A stretch of 64,000 bases of DNA from assembly GCF_019711515.1 (NCBI RefSeq), contig NZ_JAIGNO010000002.1, forward strand, positions 248,001 through 312,000. Reading direction: 5' to 3'. Shown here in pieces: positions 44,860-54,766 of the stretch. The notes beneath the pieces are model-generated. The model saw only the letters and a list, made by a program, of their open reading frames with translations. It was not told the DNA's origin and made no database searches. The stretch's first letter is position 1. Every line of letters starts with the position of its first letter. Source of the stretch: Qipengyuania qiaonensis (lineage in GTDB: Bacteria; Pseudomonadota; Alphaproteobacteria; Sphingomonadales; Sphingomonadaceae). Both the position numbers and the translations under genes were made by a program.

Positions 44860-47800
44860 CTATCGGGCGAGCAGGTTGCGCGCCATGCTGGCAACCTGCG
44901 CCAGCGTTGCCGGAGCCACTTCACCCTGCGACTGCGCGCGGCCGACCATCGTGCGGAACTGGCGGATCGCCGCAGAGTGTTCCTGCGCCCAGACAGCCAC
45001 GGTTCCAAGCGGATCTTTTTTCGCGCCCTTGCGCCGCGACAGCCTGCGCAGGAACTCCAGGCGCATTTGCTGAAAATCGCGCGACAGGCCCGCCACCAGC
45101 AGGCGTTCCCACACGTCCGACGGGTTCATCATCGCCGATGTGCTCTGCGCCCAGTCGAGCCCGATGCGCGCGCCCAGATCGGTGAAAGCGGCCGTCAATG
45201 CGCGCACGTCGATTTCGGCCGTACGAGCGAGAGATGCGAGGCCGACCGCACCGTCCATGTCGTAGAGGTGGGTTACGCGTGCCGCGAGCCTTTCCGGCGC
45301 TCCCATCTCGACGAATTCTGTTCGGAGTTTGCCCGACTGCCTGAGCGAGGCTTCGGTAAGCAGTTCTTCCGAGCCCGTCATGAGTTTGTTCACACGATCT
45401 TGCAGACTGGCAATGAGTTCGCTTGGTGGCGTGGTGCCGGCGCCGACGCGGATCAGGTCCGCCATCTGGCTGCGTAACGCGCCGGCCGTATGGCGGAAAA
45501 GGTAGATCCGCACGTCTTCCGGCATGTCCGCCGTCTCCAGTTCGGACCACAGGCCGCCGACGTCGAACAGCCTGCCCGCCACGATGAAGGAGGCGGTGAC
45601 ATCCGCCAGGCCCACGCCTTCCTCTTCGGAGAGTTCGAAGGGATGAACAAAGCCCATGCGGTTTACGATGCGGTTGGCCAATGCCGTCGCAATGATTTCT
45701 CGGCGCAGTTGGTGACCGTCGATTTCGCGCTTGAACTTCTTGCGCATCGCCGACGGGAAATAGTCGGTCAGCAGATCGGCCGCGCTCGTATCGTCGGGGA
45801 GGCCGCTTTGTTCGATGGCATCCTGCAGGACCAGTTTCGTCGAGGACAGCAACACGGCCAGTTCGGGGCGCGTCAGGCCAAGTCCGTCGGTAGTCCTGCG
45901 GCCGAGCGCCTCGCCGGAGGCCAGCCCCTCGGTCTGTCGATCCAGCGCCCCGCGATCCTCCAGCGTTTCGATCAGGCGCAGTTGCGGCGGCACGGCGCCG
46001 GCACCGCCCTGTTCGGCGATGGACAGGGCCAGCGCCTGCAAACGGTTGTCCTCGAGAACGATTTCGGCGACCTCGTCGGTCATCGATTCGAGCAGCGCCA
46101 CGCGCTTGGGTTCGGACAGCCTGCCCGAGCGCTTGGCGGCGGCCAGCGCGATCTTGATGTTGACCTCGTTGTCCGAGCAATCGACGCCGGCCGAATTGTC
46201 GATGAAGTCGGTGTTGCAGCGCCCGCCGTGGAGCGAGAATTCGATGCGTGCAGCCTGGGTTATGCCGAGATTGGCGCCCTCGCCGATGACCTTTGCCTGA
46301 ACCTCCAGCGCATCGACGCGCAAGGCATCGTTTGCCGGATCGCCGACCTGCACATTGTTCTCGTGACTTGCCTTGACGTAGGTGCCGATGCCGCCAAACC
46401 AGACAAGATCGACCGGTGCCCGCAGGATTGCCGAGATCAGAGCTTCGGGCTCTATCTGGGATTGGTCGATGCCAAGTCTGGCCTGCGCAACTTTGGACAG
46501 CTTGATGCTTTTGGCGTCGCGCGGGAAGACACCGCCGCCTTTCGAAATGAGCTTGTCGTCGTAATCCTGCCAGCTCGACCGGGGCAGATCGAACAGGCGC
46601 TTTCGCTCGGCCCAGCTTTTGGCCGGATCCGGGTTCGGATCCAGGAAAATGTGCCGATGGTCGAACGCGGCGACCAGCTTGATCGCTTTCGACAACAACA
46701 TGCCGTTGCCGAACACGTCGCCGGACATATCGCCGCAGCCGACCACCTCGATGCTTTCGCTCTGCACATCGATGCCCATTTCGAGCAAGTGGCGCTGGAC
46801 GCTGACCCAGGCGCCCCGAGCGGTAATGCCCATCGCCTTGTGGTCGTACCCCTTGGAGCCGCCGCTGGCGAAGGCATCGTCGAGCCAGAAATCTTTCGCC
46901 TCCGCGATGGCGTTGGCAATGTCGGAGAAGGTGGCGGTGCCCTTGTCGGCGGCAACCACGAAATAGGGGTCTTCGCCATCCGTGATGACAACGCTCTCGG
47001 GATGCACGACCTTCTCGTCGACGATGTTGTCGGTAACCGACAGCAGCGTGCGAATGAATGCCTCGTAGCTGCCGCGTCCTTCGGCGGCCCAGCCCTCGCG
47101 GTCGATGGCGGGATTGGGCAATTGCTTGGGATAGAAACCGCCCTTCGCGCCAGTTGGCACGATCACCGCATTCTTGACCCTTTGCGCCTTCATCAGACCG
47201 AGGATTTCGGTACGGAAATCGTCGCGTCTGTCCGACCAGCGCAGACCGCCGCGCGCAACCGGGCCGCTGCGCAGATGGATGCCTTCCACGCGCCGCGAAT
47301 AGACGAAGATTTCGCGATACGGCACCGGCTTGGGCAGATTTGGAACCTTGGCCGAATCGATCTTGAAGGCCAGCGCTTCGCTTGCGGCGGGGGCAAAGGC
47401 GTTGGTGCGCAGGATCGCATCTATCAGCGCATTGTATAGTCTGAGAAGGCGGTCGTCGTTAATCGCCTTGACCTTTGCGAGACCGCGCCTGATCGCGGCG
47501 CGCGCGTCTTCGATTGCGGTATCGCGCCCGTCCCCGAATTCCGGATCGTGGCGCGCCGTGAACAGGGCGACCAGCGCACGCGTCACGTCCGGCGCGGCAG
47601 CCAGGGCATCGACGACGGTGTAGATCGTGAAGCCCATCCCGACCTGACGCAGGTAGCGATAATAGGCGCGCAACCAATTGGCTTCGCGAGCGGACAGGCC
47701 CGCCTCGGGCACCAACCGGTTGAACGGGTCGTTCTCCGCTTCGCCGTTGAGCACGGCAGCGATCGCTTCTTCGATCGCTTCGGACCTATCGGTCAGCGTT

Positions 47801-49554
47801 TTGGGATCGGTTCCCGGCTTCAGATCGAGCAGGAAGTCGTGGATCGTTCCCAGCCGCCCGTCGTCGAGTACGGTCGGCAATTCGGATCGCACATAGAACC
47901 CGAAATTCTCGAGCGCGGGCACACCCTCGGAGAGGGGCAGACTACCTTCGGACTGATAGAGTTTGAGTCGCAGGCAACCGGCGATCTCGACCTCGCGCTC
48001 GGAAAAGCACAAACGGGCGCCGCGCACCACGTCCTCGCTTTCGACGCTGGCGCCGAGCTTGTGCAGCCGAGCGATATCGAGCGCCGCTTCGTGTGGGCCA
48101 AAGCGACCGCGAAAGCCGGTCGGGAAATGTTCGGCGAAACGCAGGGCAAGGCCGGCTGCCCGGTTCGCTTCTTCGATCGTGGCCAGTTCGGCCTCTACCG
48201 CTTCGGTCCAGCCGCGCAGCAGCGTTTGCATTTGTTCTTCGAGCTTGGCTTCGTCGGGTGCCTGGTCGCCGTCGCGGATGTCGAAGACGAAGCGGATCGT
48301 GGCGAGATTGCCGCCCTCCACTTCGAGGCTCCAGTCGAGCAGGCGTCCGGCTGCCGCTCCTTCGAGCAGCGCCTGAATTTCGATCCGGACCTGCGTCGCA
48401 ACCATGTCGCGCGGCAACCAGACGAAAGCGAACAGGTGCCGCGCCAGCGGAGCTTCGACCAGAGAAAGGCGTGGACGCGGCCGGTCGACCAGGCTCATCA
48501 TCGTGGTCGCCACACGTTCGACGTCCTTTTCGGAGAAGCCGATGAGCAGGTCGTGCGGAAGCGTGGTCAGCGCATGCACCAATGCTTTGCCCGCATGGCC
48601 CGTATCGTCGAAGCCGTGGCGCTCTCGCAAACTGTCGAGCTGGCCGCGCAAGCGCGGAACGCTGCGTGGCGGCGCGGCCAAGGCGGCACTCGTCCACACA
48701 CCGGCATGGACGGAAAGCCCAACCGTTCTTCCGCCTTCTTCGACAGGCACGATAAACAGATCGAGCGGAACGCGACGATGGACGTTGCTGAGATGGTTGG
48801 CCTTGATGATCAGCGGACGACGCTTGTCCTGACCGTTGTCGAACCATTCGAAGGCGCGGTCATAGGAGGCTGCGGCGAGCAGTTCGCTCGCGCTTTTGCG
48901 GCAAATGCCCAAGGTATCGGTCTGACTGCCGTCGCGTAGGCGAGTGACATGTCCAAGCTGCGTCAGCATGCCCGAATTGAGCCAGTCGAGCAGGGCTGCG
49001 CCTTCCTCGTCGGCTTGGCGAATACGTTCGGCATCCTTTGCCATGTGCGCCTGGATCTTAGACCAGTCGCTGACTGCCGCGCGCACGTCGGCCAGAGTTT
49101 CCTTCAGGCTTTCCCGCAACAGACGGCGTGTCTTCGCGTCGACGCGGGCGGCCTCGATATAGATCATCGATTCCCAATAGGCGTCCTCGGGGTCGCCATC
49201 GGGAATGCCGGTCAGTGCGCCGTTGTCGTCCCGCTCGACGGGGATGACCGGATGGACGAGCCGGTCGATCGACAAACCCAGCGAGGCGATCGCGGCGGCA
49301 ACCGAATCGACGAGGAAGGGCATGTCGTCATTGATGATGGCGATGCGGGTAAGGCGGCGTTCGTCGCTTACGCTTTCGATGGCCATGGAGGAGCGGCCTA
49401 TGGTGCGTTCCGCGGCGAGGGCGCCGACAAACTCTGCGGCATCGGCGAGACGCGCCTTGTCGAACGGCGTATCGCCGCTCAGCAGCGATAGCCGCATCCG
49501 TTCGGTTATGGCGTTCCGGAGTTTCCTGGGAAGTGCAGCAGTCATCGAACCCAT
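44860..49554 (-). CDS. gdhB: NAD-specific glutamate dehydrogenase, 180-kDa class
   Basis: A 1564-residue protein. N-terminal ACT-like regulatory modules (MTAALPRKLRN, the INDDMPFLVDSVA region) are followed by the catalytic core VARGGLRWSDRRDDFRTEILGLMKAQRVKNAVIVPTGAKGGFYPKQL, with the NAD-binding GGGVFPRDAKS region, and a long helical C-terminus. It oxidises glutamate to 2-oxoglutarate plus ammonia, feeding carbon into the TCA cycle. The first ATG at 49554 has AGAGG six bases upstream. It occupies almost 5 kb alone on its strand; no partner gene is needed. Confidence 0.96.
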   Translation of the reverse strand: MGSMTAALPRKLRNAITERMRLSLLSGDTPFDKARLADAAEFVGALAAERTIGRSSMAIESVSDERRLTRIAIINDDMPFLVDSVAAAIASLGLSIDRLVHPVIPVERDDNGALTGIPDGDPEDAYWESMIYIEAARVDAKTRRLLRESLKETLADVRAAVSDWSKIQAHMAKDAERIRQADEEGAALLDWLNSGMLTQLGHVTRLRDGSQTDTLGICRKSASELLAAASYDRAFEWFDNGQDKRRPLIIKANHLSNVHRRVPLDLFIVPVEEGGRTVGLSVHAGVWTSAALAAPPRSVPRLRGQLDSLRERHGFDDTGHAGKALVHALTTLPHDLLIGFSEKDVERVATTMMSLVDRPRPRLSLVEAPLARHLFAFVWLPRDMVATQVRIEIQALLEGAAAGRLLDWSLEVEGGNLATIRFVFDIRDGDQAPDEAKLEEQMQTLLRGWTEAVEAELATIEEANRAAGLALRFAEHFPTGFRGRFGPHEAALDIARLHKLGASVESEDVVRGARLCFSEREVEIAGCLRLKLYQSEGSLPLSEGVPALENFGFYVRSELPTVLDDGRLGTIHDFLLDLKPGTDPKTLTDRSEAIEEAIAAVLNGEAENDPFNRLVPEAGLSAREANWLRAYYRYLRQVGMGFTIYTVVDALAAAPDVTRALVALFTARHDPEFGDGRDTAIEDARAAIRRGLAKVKAINDDRLLRLYNALIDAILRTNAFAPAASEALAFKIDSAKVPNLPKPVPYREIFVYSRRVEGIHLRSGPVARGGLRWSDRRDDFRTEILGLMKAQRVKNAVIVPTGAKGGFYPKQLPNPAIDREGWAAEGRGSYEAFIRTLLSVTDNIVDEKVVHPESVVITDGEDPYFVVAADKGTATFSDIANAIAEAKDFWLDDAFASGGSKGYDHKAMGITARGAWVSVQRHLLEMGIDVQSESIEVVGCGDMSGDVFGNGMLLSKAIKLVAAFDHRHIFLDPNPDPAKSWAERKRLFDLPRSSWQDYDDKLISKGGGVFPRDAKSIKLSKVAQARLGIDQSQIEPEALISAILRAPVDLVWFGGIGTYVKASHENNVQVGDPANDALRVDALEVQAKVIGEGANLGITQAARIEFSLHGGRCNTDFIDNSAGVDCSDNEVNIKIALAAAKRSGRLSEPKRVALLESMTDEVAEIVLEDNRLQALALSIAEQGGAGAVPPQLRLIETLEDRGALDRQTEGLASGEALGRRTTDGLGLTRPELAVLLSSTKLVLQDAIEQSGLPDDTSAADLLTDYFPSAMRKKFKREIDGHQLRREIIATALANRIVNRMGFVHPFELSEEEGVGLADVTASFIVAGRLFDVGGLWSELETADMPEDVRIYLFRHTAGALRSQMADLIRVGAGTTPPSELIASLQDRVNKLMTGSEELLTEASLRQSGKLRTEFVEMGAPERLAARVTHLYDMDGAVGLASLARTAEIDVRALTAAFTDLGARIGLDWAQSTSAMMNPSDVWERLLVAGLSRDFQQMRLEFLRRLSRRKGAKKDPLGTVAVWAQEHSAAIRQFRTMVGRAQSQGEVAPATLAQVASMARNLLAR

Positions 49555-49733
49555 GCGGGGCCTCTCTCCTTGCGGCGCATGATCGTTTCCGCGCCGCGAA
49601 ATATCCGAGTCGTGTGCGCCACGACCTGCGCGCCGCGCCTAGGCCTGTTGACAGCGCGCCGCAAGGTTCTGCCGCAGAGATTTTGCAATCGTATTCTGCC
49701 CGCGCATCAAAACGCCCTGCCGCTACGGCGAGC

Positions 49734-50711
49734 CTAGTTTGCCAGCGCGTCCATGGCGAGTTCGAGCGAGCGGCAGCGCGCCTCGGCGTCGAACATGCTG
49801 CCGCCGAAAACGATCTCGTCTGCCATTGTCCGCGCCGCGAAAGCGCGGACCGCTTCGGCCGCCTGTCGCGGTGTACCGATCGCGCTCGCCTGGCCGATAT
49901 GCGCCAACATCGCCTGCGCCTGCGACGGCAGCTGTTCGCGATATCCGCGCACGGGCGGCGGCAACTTCCCGGGCGTGCCGGTGCGCAGGGCAACGAAGGC
50001 CTGCAATTGGGAGGTCGCGAGATATTCCGCTTCCTCCGCGGTGTCGGCAACGAACAGGTTCATCGCCGCCATCACATGGGGTTTGTCCCATGTGTCCGAC
50101 GGCTGAAAGTCACGGCGGTACAGCTCCAGCGCCGCATCGAGATGATCGGGCGCGAAGTGGCTCGCAAAGGCATAGGGAAGGCCAAGCCTCGCCGCGAGCT
50201 GTGCGCCGAACAGGCTCGACCCAAGCATCCAGAATTGGGGCTTCGCGCCGATGCCCGGCGTGGGGTGGATGGCGGTCTCCCCCGCCATGAGCGCCATCAG
50301 TTCGACCACGTCCTGCGGAAACATTTCCGCCGCACGATGAAGGTCCTTGCGCAGCGCCCGTTGGAGTTCGGGGCCTGCTCCCGGCGCGCGTCCGAGGCCG
50401 AGATCTATCCGGTTGGGAAACAGCGCATCGAGCGTTCCGAACTGTTCGGCGATCTGAAAAGGCGTATGATTGGGCAGCATTATGCCGCCCGATCCGATAC
50501 GAATGGTCGAAGTCGCATTGCCGATATGGGCGAGTACGACCGTGGTCGCGCCGCCGGCAATGCCTGCCATGGCATGATGCTCGGCAACCCAGAAGCGCTT
50601 GCAACCCGCCTTCTCGGCAGTCCGGGCCAGCGCAGTCGCGGCGGCGAATGCCTCCTCCAGAGTTCCGCCTTCGCGGACAGGGACAAGGTCGAGGACCGAG
50701 AAATCGGTCAC
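49734..50711 (-). CDS. LLM-class flavin-dependent oxidoreductase (luciferase-like)
   Basis: A 325-residue monooxygenase-family protein starting MTDFSVLDLVPVREGGT, with FWVAEHHAMAGIAGGATTVVLAHIG, IRIGSGGIMLPNHTPFQIAEQFGTLDALFPNRIDLGLGRAPG and a C-terminal SAIGTPRQAAEAVRAFA. It matches the alkanal-monooxygenase-like group with FMN or F420 use, without a known substrate. The ATG overlaps the TPR gene's stop (ATGA). Last of a five-gene minus-strand run. Confidence 0.9.
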   Translation of the reverse strand: MTDFSVLDLVPVREGGTLEEAFAAATALARTAEKAGCKRFWVAEHHAMAGIAGGATTVVLAHIGNATSTIRIGSGGIMLPNHTPFQIAEQFGTLDALFPNRIDLGLGRAPGAGPELQRALRKDLHRAAEMFPQDVVELMALMAGETAIHPTPGIGAKPQFWMLGSSLFGAQLAARLGLPYAFASHFAPDHLDAALELYRRDFQPSDTWDKPHVMAAMNLFVADTAEEAEYLATSQLQAFVALRTGTPGKLPPPVRGYREQLPSQAQAMLAHIGQASAIGTPRQAAEAVRAFAARTMADEIVFGGSMFDAEARCRSLELAMDALAN

Positions 50712-51547
50712 GATTGAAGCTGCTCGAGATAGCCGCGCGCCCGATTGGCCTCGTCGCTGTCCGGGGCCACCAGCAGCACCGATTCGAAACTGCGCCGCGC
50801 CTCTTCTTCACGACCGGAAAGTGCGGCGATCACCCCCGCCTCCAGCCCTACGGCCGGGTCCTGCGGTGCCAGGAGCGCAGCTTGCGCGACCTGTTCGCGC
50901 GCCTCGCCAAGTCGTTCCAGGCGGCGTGACAGCGTGGCCGAAAGCAGCCAGGCGCGTGCATTTGCCGGATCGCTTCCACGCGCGTCTGCCAGCGCCTTCG
51001 CCGCTTCTTCGTTGCGTCCCAGGGCGACCAGCGCGCGGGCGCGATCGACCGAAACGCTCGCGGAAAGCGCGGTATCGCCGGCGGTCGTGGCGTAGCTTAC
51101 CGCGCGTCCGAAGGCGATCTCTGCTATGGCCGGCTTGCCCTGCGCCATGGCGGCATTGCCGGACATGGCCGAGAGCCTCGCCTGATAGGCGGGCGCGCCT
51201 TCCGGGACTTCGCCGGCGGCGAGATCGAAGGCGCGTTGCGCTCCTTCGAAATCGTCCAGCCTGACGAGCGCAAGGCCGAGGCAATGGGCCGATTGCGCCA
51301 GTTCGAGCTGGCTATCTGCAGTTTCACGCCAGTTCTGCGCCATGTCGCTCGCCGCTTCGGCGTCGCTGGCCGCCAGCGTCACGCATTCGGCCAGCTTGCC
51401 GCCCGAAGTGCCTGCCGTGCCGGGCGCTGCTTCACCGCTCGATTGCTTCGCGCGCTCGCGAAGTTCCTCCGGGAGTTCGGGAAACGGGGTCGTGGATGGA
51501 GCGGGGCCGACCTGCATCACGAACAGGGCGAGGGCGGAGGCAATCAT
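50708..51547 (-). CDS. TPR-repeat periplasmic protein
   Basis: A 279-residue protein with a signal segment (MIASALALFVMQVG), a proline-rich linker and several tetratricopeptide repeats (residues about 85-270; helices such as AIAEIAFGRAVSYATTAGDT and EEARRSFESVLLVAPDSDEA). Function unknown; TPR proteins act as protein-interaction scaffolds. Start overlaps the upstream hydrolase stop and stop overlaps the downstream LLM start. Confidence 0.8.
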   Translation of the reverse strand: MIASALALFVMQVGPAPSTTPFPELPEELRERAKQSSGEAAPGTAGTSGGKLAECVTLAASDAEAASDMAQNWRETADSQLELAQSAHCLGLALVRLDDFEGAQRAFDLAAGEVPEGAPAYQARLSAMSGNAAMAQGKPAIAEIAFGRAVSYATTAGDTALSASVSVDRARALVALGRNEEAAKALADARGSDPANARAWLLSATLSRRLERLGEAREQVAQAALLAPQDPAVGLEAGVIAALSGREEEARRSFESVLLVAPDSDEANRARGYLEQLQS

Positions 51548-52287
51548 GCGGAACCTTTCGAAAGCGCGCCCACCGTGCGCAACAGCAGGGCAATATCCTG
51601 TTCGCGCGACAGCCGGTGGTCGCCGTCCTTTATCAACGTGACCTGTATGTCGTCCGAACGAAGCGCATCGGCAAGGCGCATGCTGACATCCCACGGCACA
51701 TCGGTATCGCGCTGGCCGTGAATCAGGCGTACCGGCGCATCGATCGGGATTTCGCCGTTCAGCAGCAATTGTGCCTGCCCGTCGGCGAAGAAGCCGGGAA
51801 ACATGGGCGTCGGTTCGGGGCCATACGGGTTGTCGTCGTAAATCGTGTTTCCCGCTGCGAGACGCTCCTTGTCCGTCTCCGAACGGCCCCAGTCCGTGAA
51901 ATCGGGGGCGGCGGCGATACCGACGATACCGGTCAGCCTGCTACCCAATGCCGTCCCCACGAGCAGCATCAGCCAGCCGCCCATCGACGATCCGATGACG
52001 ACGGCCTGTCCATCCAGCTTGGCATCGATCAGCGCCAGCACTTCCTCGCGCCACTTCGACAGCGTTCCGTCGGCAAAATCGCCAGCGCTTTCACCGCATC
52101 CCGAATAGTCGAGCAGCAGGCAGGCCTGCCCACGCGCTTTCGCCCATTCGAACAGCGCGGTCGCCTTGCCGCCTGCCATATCGGACATATAGCCGGGCAG
52201 GAAAACCAGCGCCGGGCCGGTGCTGGGCGAAAAGCGAAACGCGATGCGTCGCCCGCCGGGCATGGTGTGAAACTCGGTGTCGCTCAT
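51544..52287 (-). CDS. Alpha/beta hydrolase
   Basis: A 247-residue alpha/beta-hydrolase: FLPGYMSDMAGGKA for the oxyanion region, LLLDYSGCGESAG, the nucleophile elbow VIGSSMGGWL, an aspartate in HGQRDTDVPW and a histidine in KDGDHRLS. Palmitoyl-protein thioesterase-ABHD10-like members have this pattern. Substrate unknown. I start at the ATG at 52287; the longer open frame is not needed. Confidence 0.82.
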   Translation of the reverse strand: MSDTEFHTMPGGRRIAFRFSPSTGPALVFLPGYMSDMAGGKATALFEWAKARGQACLLLDYSGCGESAGDFADGTLSKWREEVLALIDAKLDGQAVVIGSSMGGWLMLLVGTALGSRLTGIVGIAAAPDFTDWGRSETDKERLAAGNTIYDDNPYGPEPTPMFPGFFADGQAQLLLNGEIPIDAPVRLIHGQRDTDVPWDVSMRLADALRSDDIQVTLIKDGDHRLSREQDIALLLRTVGALSKGSA

Positions 52288-52327
52288 GCGCTCGCGCTGT
52301 TCACGTGGCGGCGGTCGATTGCAAGGG

Positions 52328-53404
52328 TCAGAAGAAATCGAACTCCTCGACATCGGGGTCTTCCCGGCACATCGATTTGAGCGCTTCGAACTCCTGCGCG
52401 GTCAGGACCGGTGGATAGTTCGCGCCTTTCCTTACCGCATCGCGATAGGCCTTGGCCCGCTCGCCCGAGGACGGGTGGCTCGCGAGCCAGCCGACCAGCG
52501 CGGGCGAATTCTCGGTGTCGCCATGTTCCTTGGCCATCCGTTCGAAGAACCCTGCCGCGCCCAGCGGCGAGATTTCGCTTTGGGCCATGCGCGCCCGCGC
52601 ATATTCGTCCGCTTCGCGTTCGGCGTCGCGTGAATAGCCCATCGATGCGAGCCCGAAAACGCTGTTGCTGACGCCCGAATCCGCCCCGGCCAGCAGGATC
52701 GACAGGCCGAACTGCCGCAGCAGCGCGGTCATGACATGCCGTTCGCGAACATGGCCGACTTCGTGACCGAGTACGCCCGCCAGCTCCTCCGGACTCTCGG
52801 CCTGCTGCACCAGCCCGTCGAACAGCAAGACCTGTCCCCCCGGCAGGGCGACCGCGTTGACCATGTCCATATTGGCCACGCCCGCGCGCACTTTTTCCTC
52901 GGCCGGATCGACTTTCGCGAGCAGCTTGGCGAGCGCCGCATCGCCTGCAGGCGTATGGCAGATGCGCCCACCGAAATCGCCGACCATGGCCTCGCCGATA
53001 TTGCGCTCCCAGCTCGTTGGAATGCGCGGGCCGAGCCAGTCCGGCGCGGTCATGAACAATGCGACGGCGGCGGCGCTGACGACCGCGAAAATCCCCGCGG
53101 CCTTGCCGAGCCCCATTCTGTCGACCCACGCGCCGTAATCGCTTTTGGCCGGAAGCTGCGCGGCCAGGCCCGGCGGAATATCGTCTGGCAGGATCAGGCG
53201 AAAGTCAGGCACGCTTTTGCGCCGATAGACGGTCTTGCCGGGCCGGGTTTCGCCGAAACGCAGATCGGCCGCTTCGAATTCCATTTGCGATGCCGGTGCC
53301 ACCAGCGAAAAACGTCCGCTACCGTCCCAGCTCAGATTACCGGAATGACGCACGGCGTTCGTGCCGTCGTACCATTCGGCTGCAACTCGAAACGCCTCGT
53401 CCAT
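52328..53404 (-). CDS. M48-family zinc metallopeptidase with N-terminal DUF7092-like domain
   Basis: A 358-residue membrane peptidase. The first 80 residues form a small beta-rich domain (VAAEWYDGTNAVRH, RLILPDDIPP) typical of the N-terminal domain of such M48 proteins, then a hydrophobic segment and a catalytic domain with HEVGHVRERH (HExxH) and the glutamate ligand in EREADEYA. It cleaves membrane or periplasmic proteins. The ATG at 53404 lies 4 bases after the DUF898 stop. Confidence 0.88.
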   Translation of the reverse strand: MDEAFRVAAEWYDGTNAVRHSGNLSWDGSGRFSLVAPASQMEFEAADLRFGETRPGKTVYRRKSVPDFRLILPDDIPPGLAAQLPAKSDYGAWVDRMGLGKAAGIFAVVSAAAVALFMTAPDWLGPRIPTSWERNIGEAMVGDFGGRICHTPAGDAALAKLLAKVDPAEEKVRAGVANMDMVNAVALPGGQVLLFDGLVQQAESPEELAGVLGHEVGHVRERHVMTALLRQFGLSILLAGADSGVSNSVFGLASMGYSRDAEREADEYARARMAQSEISPLGAAGFFERMAKEHGDTENSPALVGWLASHPSSGERAKAYRDAVRKGANYPPVLTAQEFEALKSMCREDPDVEEFDFF

Positions 53405-53408
53405 CGCG

Positions 53409-54500
53409 TCAGATCGCGCCCATGTCGAAGGCGTCGAGCAGGCCTTCGCCATGCTTGGCGGTCGCCGTTTGCGACTGGGTGAGTTCGTCGAGTAGGATTT
53501 CCCCACCCGCTTCCAGATGCGTCATGAAGAACTTCCAGTGGCGATAGGACAGGAAGATGAAGCCGATCCCGAAGGTGAAGACCACCAGCAGCGCATCGAC
53601 GATCAGCAACTTGACCCAGTCCATGGTCGATGCCTCGAAGCTGAAATGCAGGTCGTGCCAGCGGGTCGAGCCGACCGCTTCACGATAGAATTTCGCGTAG
53701 AATGCAACCGCGATAAGCCCAAGCCCGAGATAGAAGAACAGCACGATACCGATCAGACCGACAAGCCCGCCAATGGCCATGCCGTCCTCCCCGCCGAACC
53801 CATAGCCGGCGAGCATCCCCATCCCGCCCATGATCAGCATGCCGACGAACATCACGACGGGCGCCAGATAGAACAGCAGGAAGCGGGCGAAGACGTTTCC
53901 GGAATGGGCATCGGCTTCGAACTGGTAGGGGCCGAAGCTCATCTTGTTCCACCGCTCGTTCCACAGGCTGGTCATCGACCAGGGGACCAGCAGGCCGAGC
54001 GGGATCCAGCCGACGACGGTCTTCCACATATAGGACAGGCCGAAAACGAAGCCGCCATCATTGCTCCCTCCCCGGATACCGCGCCACCGGCTGCGTGACA
54101 GCCGGTATCGCAGGGCCCGGAAGCGGGCGACGCCGCCGAGATAGAAGATCGACAGGATCGCGAGAAATCCGAGACCCGCGCCAACGGCTTCGTAGCCGCG
54201 GACGATCAGCGATTGGGCGATAAACGTCAAACCGAAATAAGGAACGCCGAACAGAACCAGGACGATGATGAAACCCAGGAACAGTTCCATTCCCGTGCCC
54301 GCCCATTCGAGATGCTCGTCGACGAATTTGGTGCGCGACCAGAGGTAGCGCCGCTCGCGCGCAGTTGCCCAGAACCGGTATATGCCCAGCGTGACGATCG
54401 TCAGCAGCAGGTTCGGGAAGGCGATCTTCGCGAACTCGCGCCAGTTTCCTTCGAAGACGAAAGCGCTGTCCGTCTCGTCCACATCGTGCGACCCATGCAT
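53409..54500 (-). CDS. DUF898/YjgN-family membrane protein
   Basis: A 363-residue protein with six or more membrane segments and the family blocks FAKIAFPNLLLTIVTLGIYRFWATARERRYLWSRT and RYRLSRSRWRGIRGG and the C-terminal GFIFLSYRHWKFF. YjgN-type proteins have no known reaction, but they are often paired with M48 peptidases, as here. It heads the five-gene run DUF898 - M48 - hydrolase - TPR - LLM. Confidence 0.87.
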   Translation of the reverse strand: MHGSHDVDETDSAFVFEGNWREFAKIAFPNLLLTIVTLGIYRFWATARERRYLWSRTKFVDEHLEWAGTGMELFLGFIIVLVLFGVPYFGLTFIAQSLIVRGYEAVGAGLGFLAILSIFYLGGVARFRALRYRLSRSRWRGIRGGSNDGGFVFGLSYMWKTVVGWIPLGLLVPWSMTSLWNERWNKMSFGPYQFEADAHSGNVFARFLLFYLAPVVMFVGMLIMGGMGMLAGYGFGGEDGMAIGGLVGLIGIVLFFYLGLGLIAVAFYAKFYREAVGSTRWHDLHFSFEASTMDWVKLLIVDALLVVFTFGIGFIFLSYRHWKFFMTHLEAGGEILLDELTQSQTATAKHGEGLLDAFDMGAI

Positions 54501-54571
54501 TCCTGTAAAACCCCTTCCGATCCAGCGCGCTTGGTCGGGGATCGCACGCGCAGTGTCAATCGGAGAGCCCC

Positions 54572-54766
54572 TTATTCTTCGCGCAGGAAAATCTCTTCGA
54601 TGGCAAGGCCGAAGACATCGGCGATCCGGAAGGCCAGCGGAAGCGAGGGGTCGTAGCGTCCGGTTTCGATGGCGTTGACGCTCTGGCGCGAAACCTCGAG
54701 CCGCGTAGCCAGATCCTGCTGGCTCCAGTCACGCTCGGCCCGCAGGACCTTGAGGCGGTTCTTCAC
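54572..54766 (-). CDS. Small XRE-family regulator
   Basis: A 64-residue stand-alone helix-turn-helix (KNRLKVLRAERDWSQQDLATRLEVSRQSVNAIETGRYDPSLPLAFRIADVFG). It starts at a GTG that overlaps the stop of the upstream membrane-protein gene (GTGA); the much longer open frame around it is spurious. It probably controls its own three-gene operon through the promoter region near 55381-55421. Confidence 0.87.
   Translation of the reverse strand: MKNRLKVLRAERDWSQQDLATRLEVSRQSVNAIETGRYDPSLPLAFRIADVFGLAIEEIFLREE

Noticed and set aside
45490-47439. 649-codon open frame antisense to the glutamate dehydrogenase gene
   Set aside because: Long antisense frames are common in GC-rich DNA; the strand opposite carries a complete, motif-verified enzyme and no domain is visible in the antisense reading.
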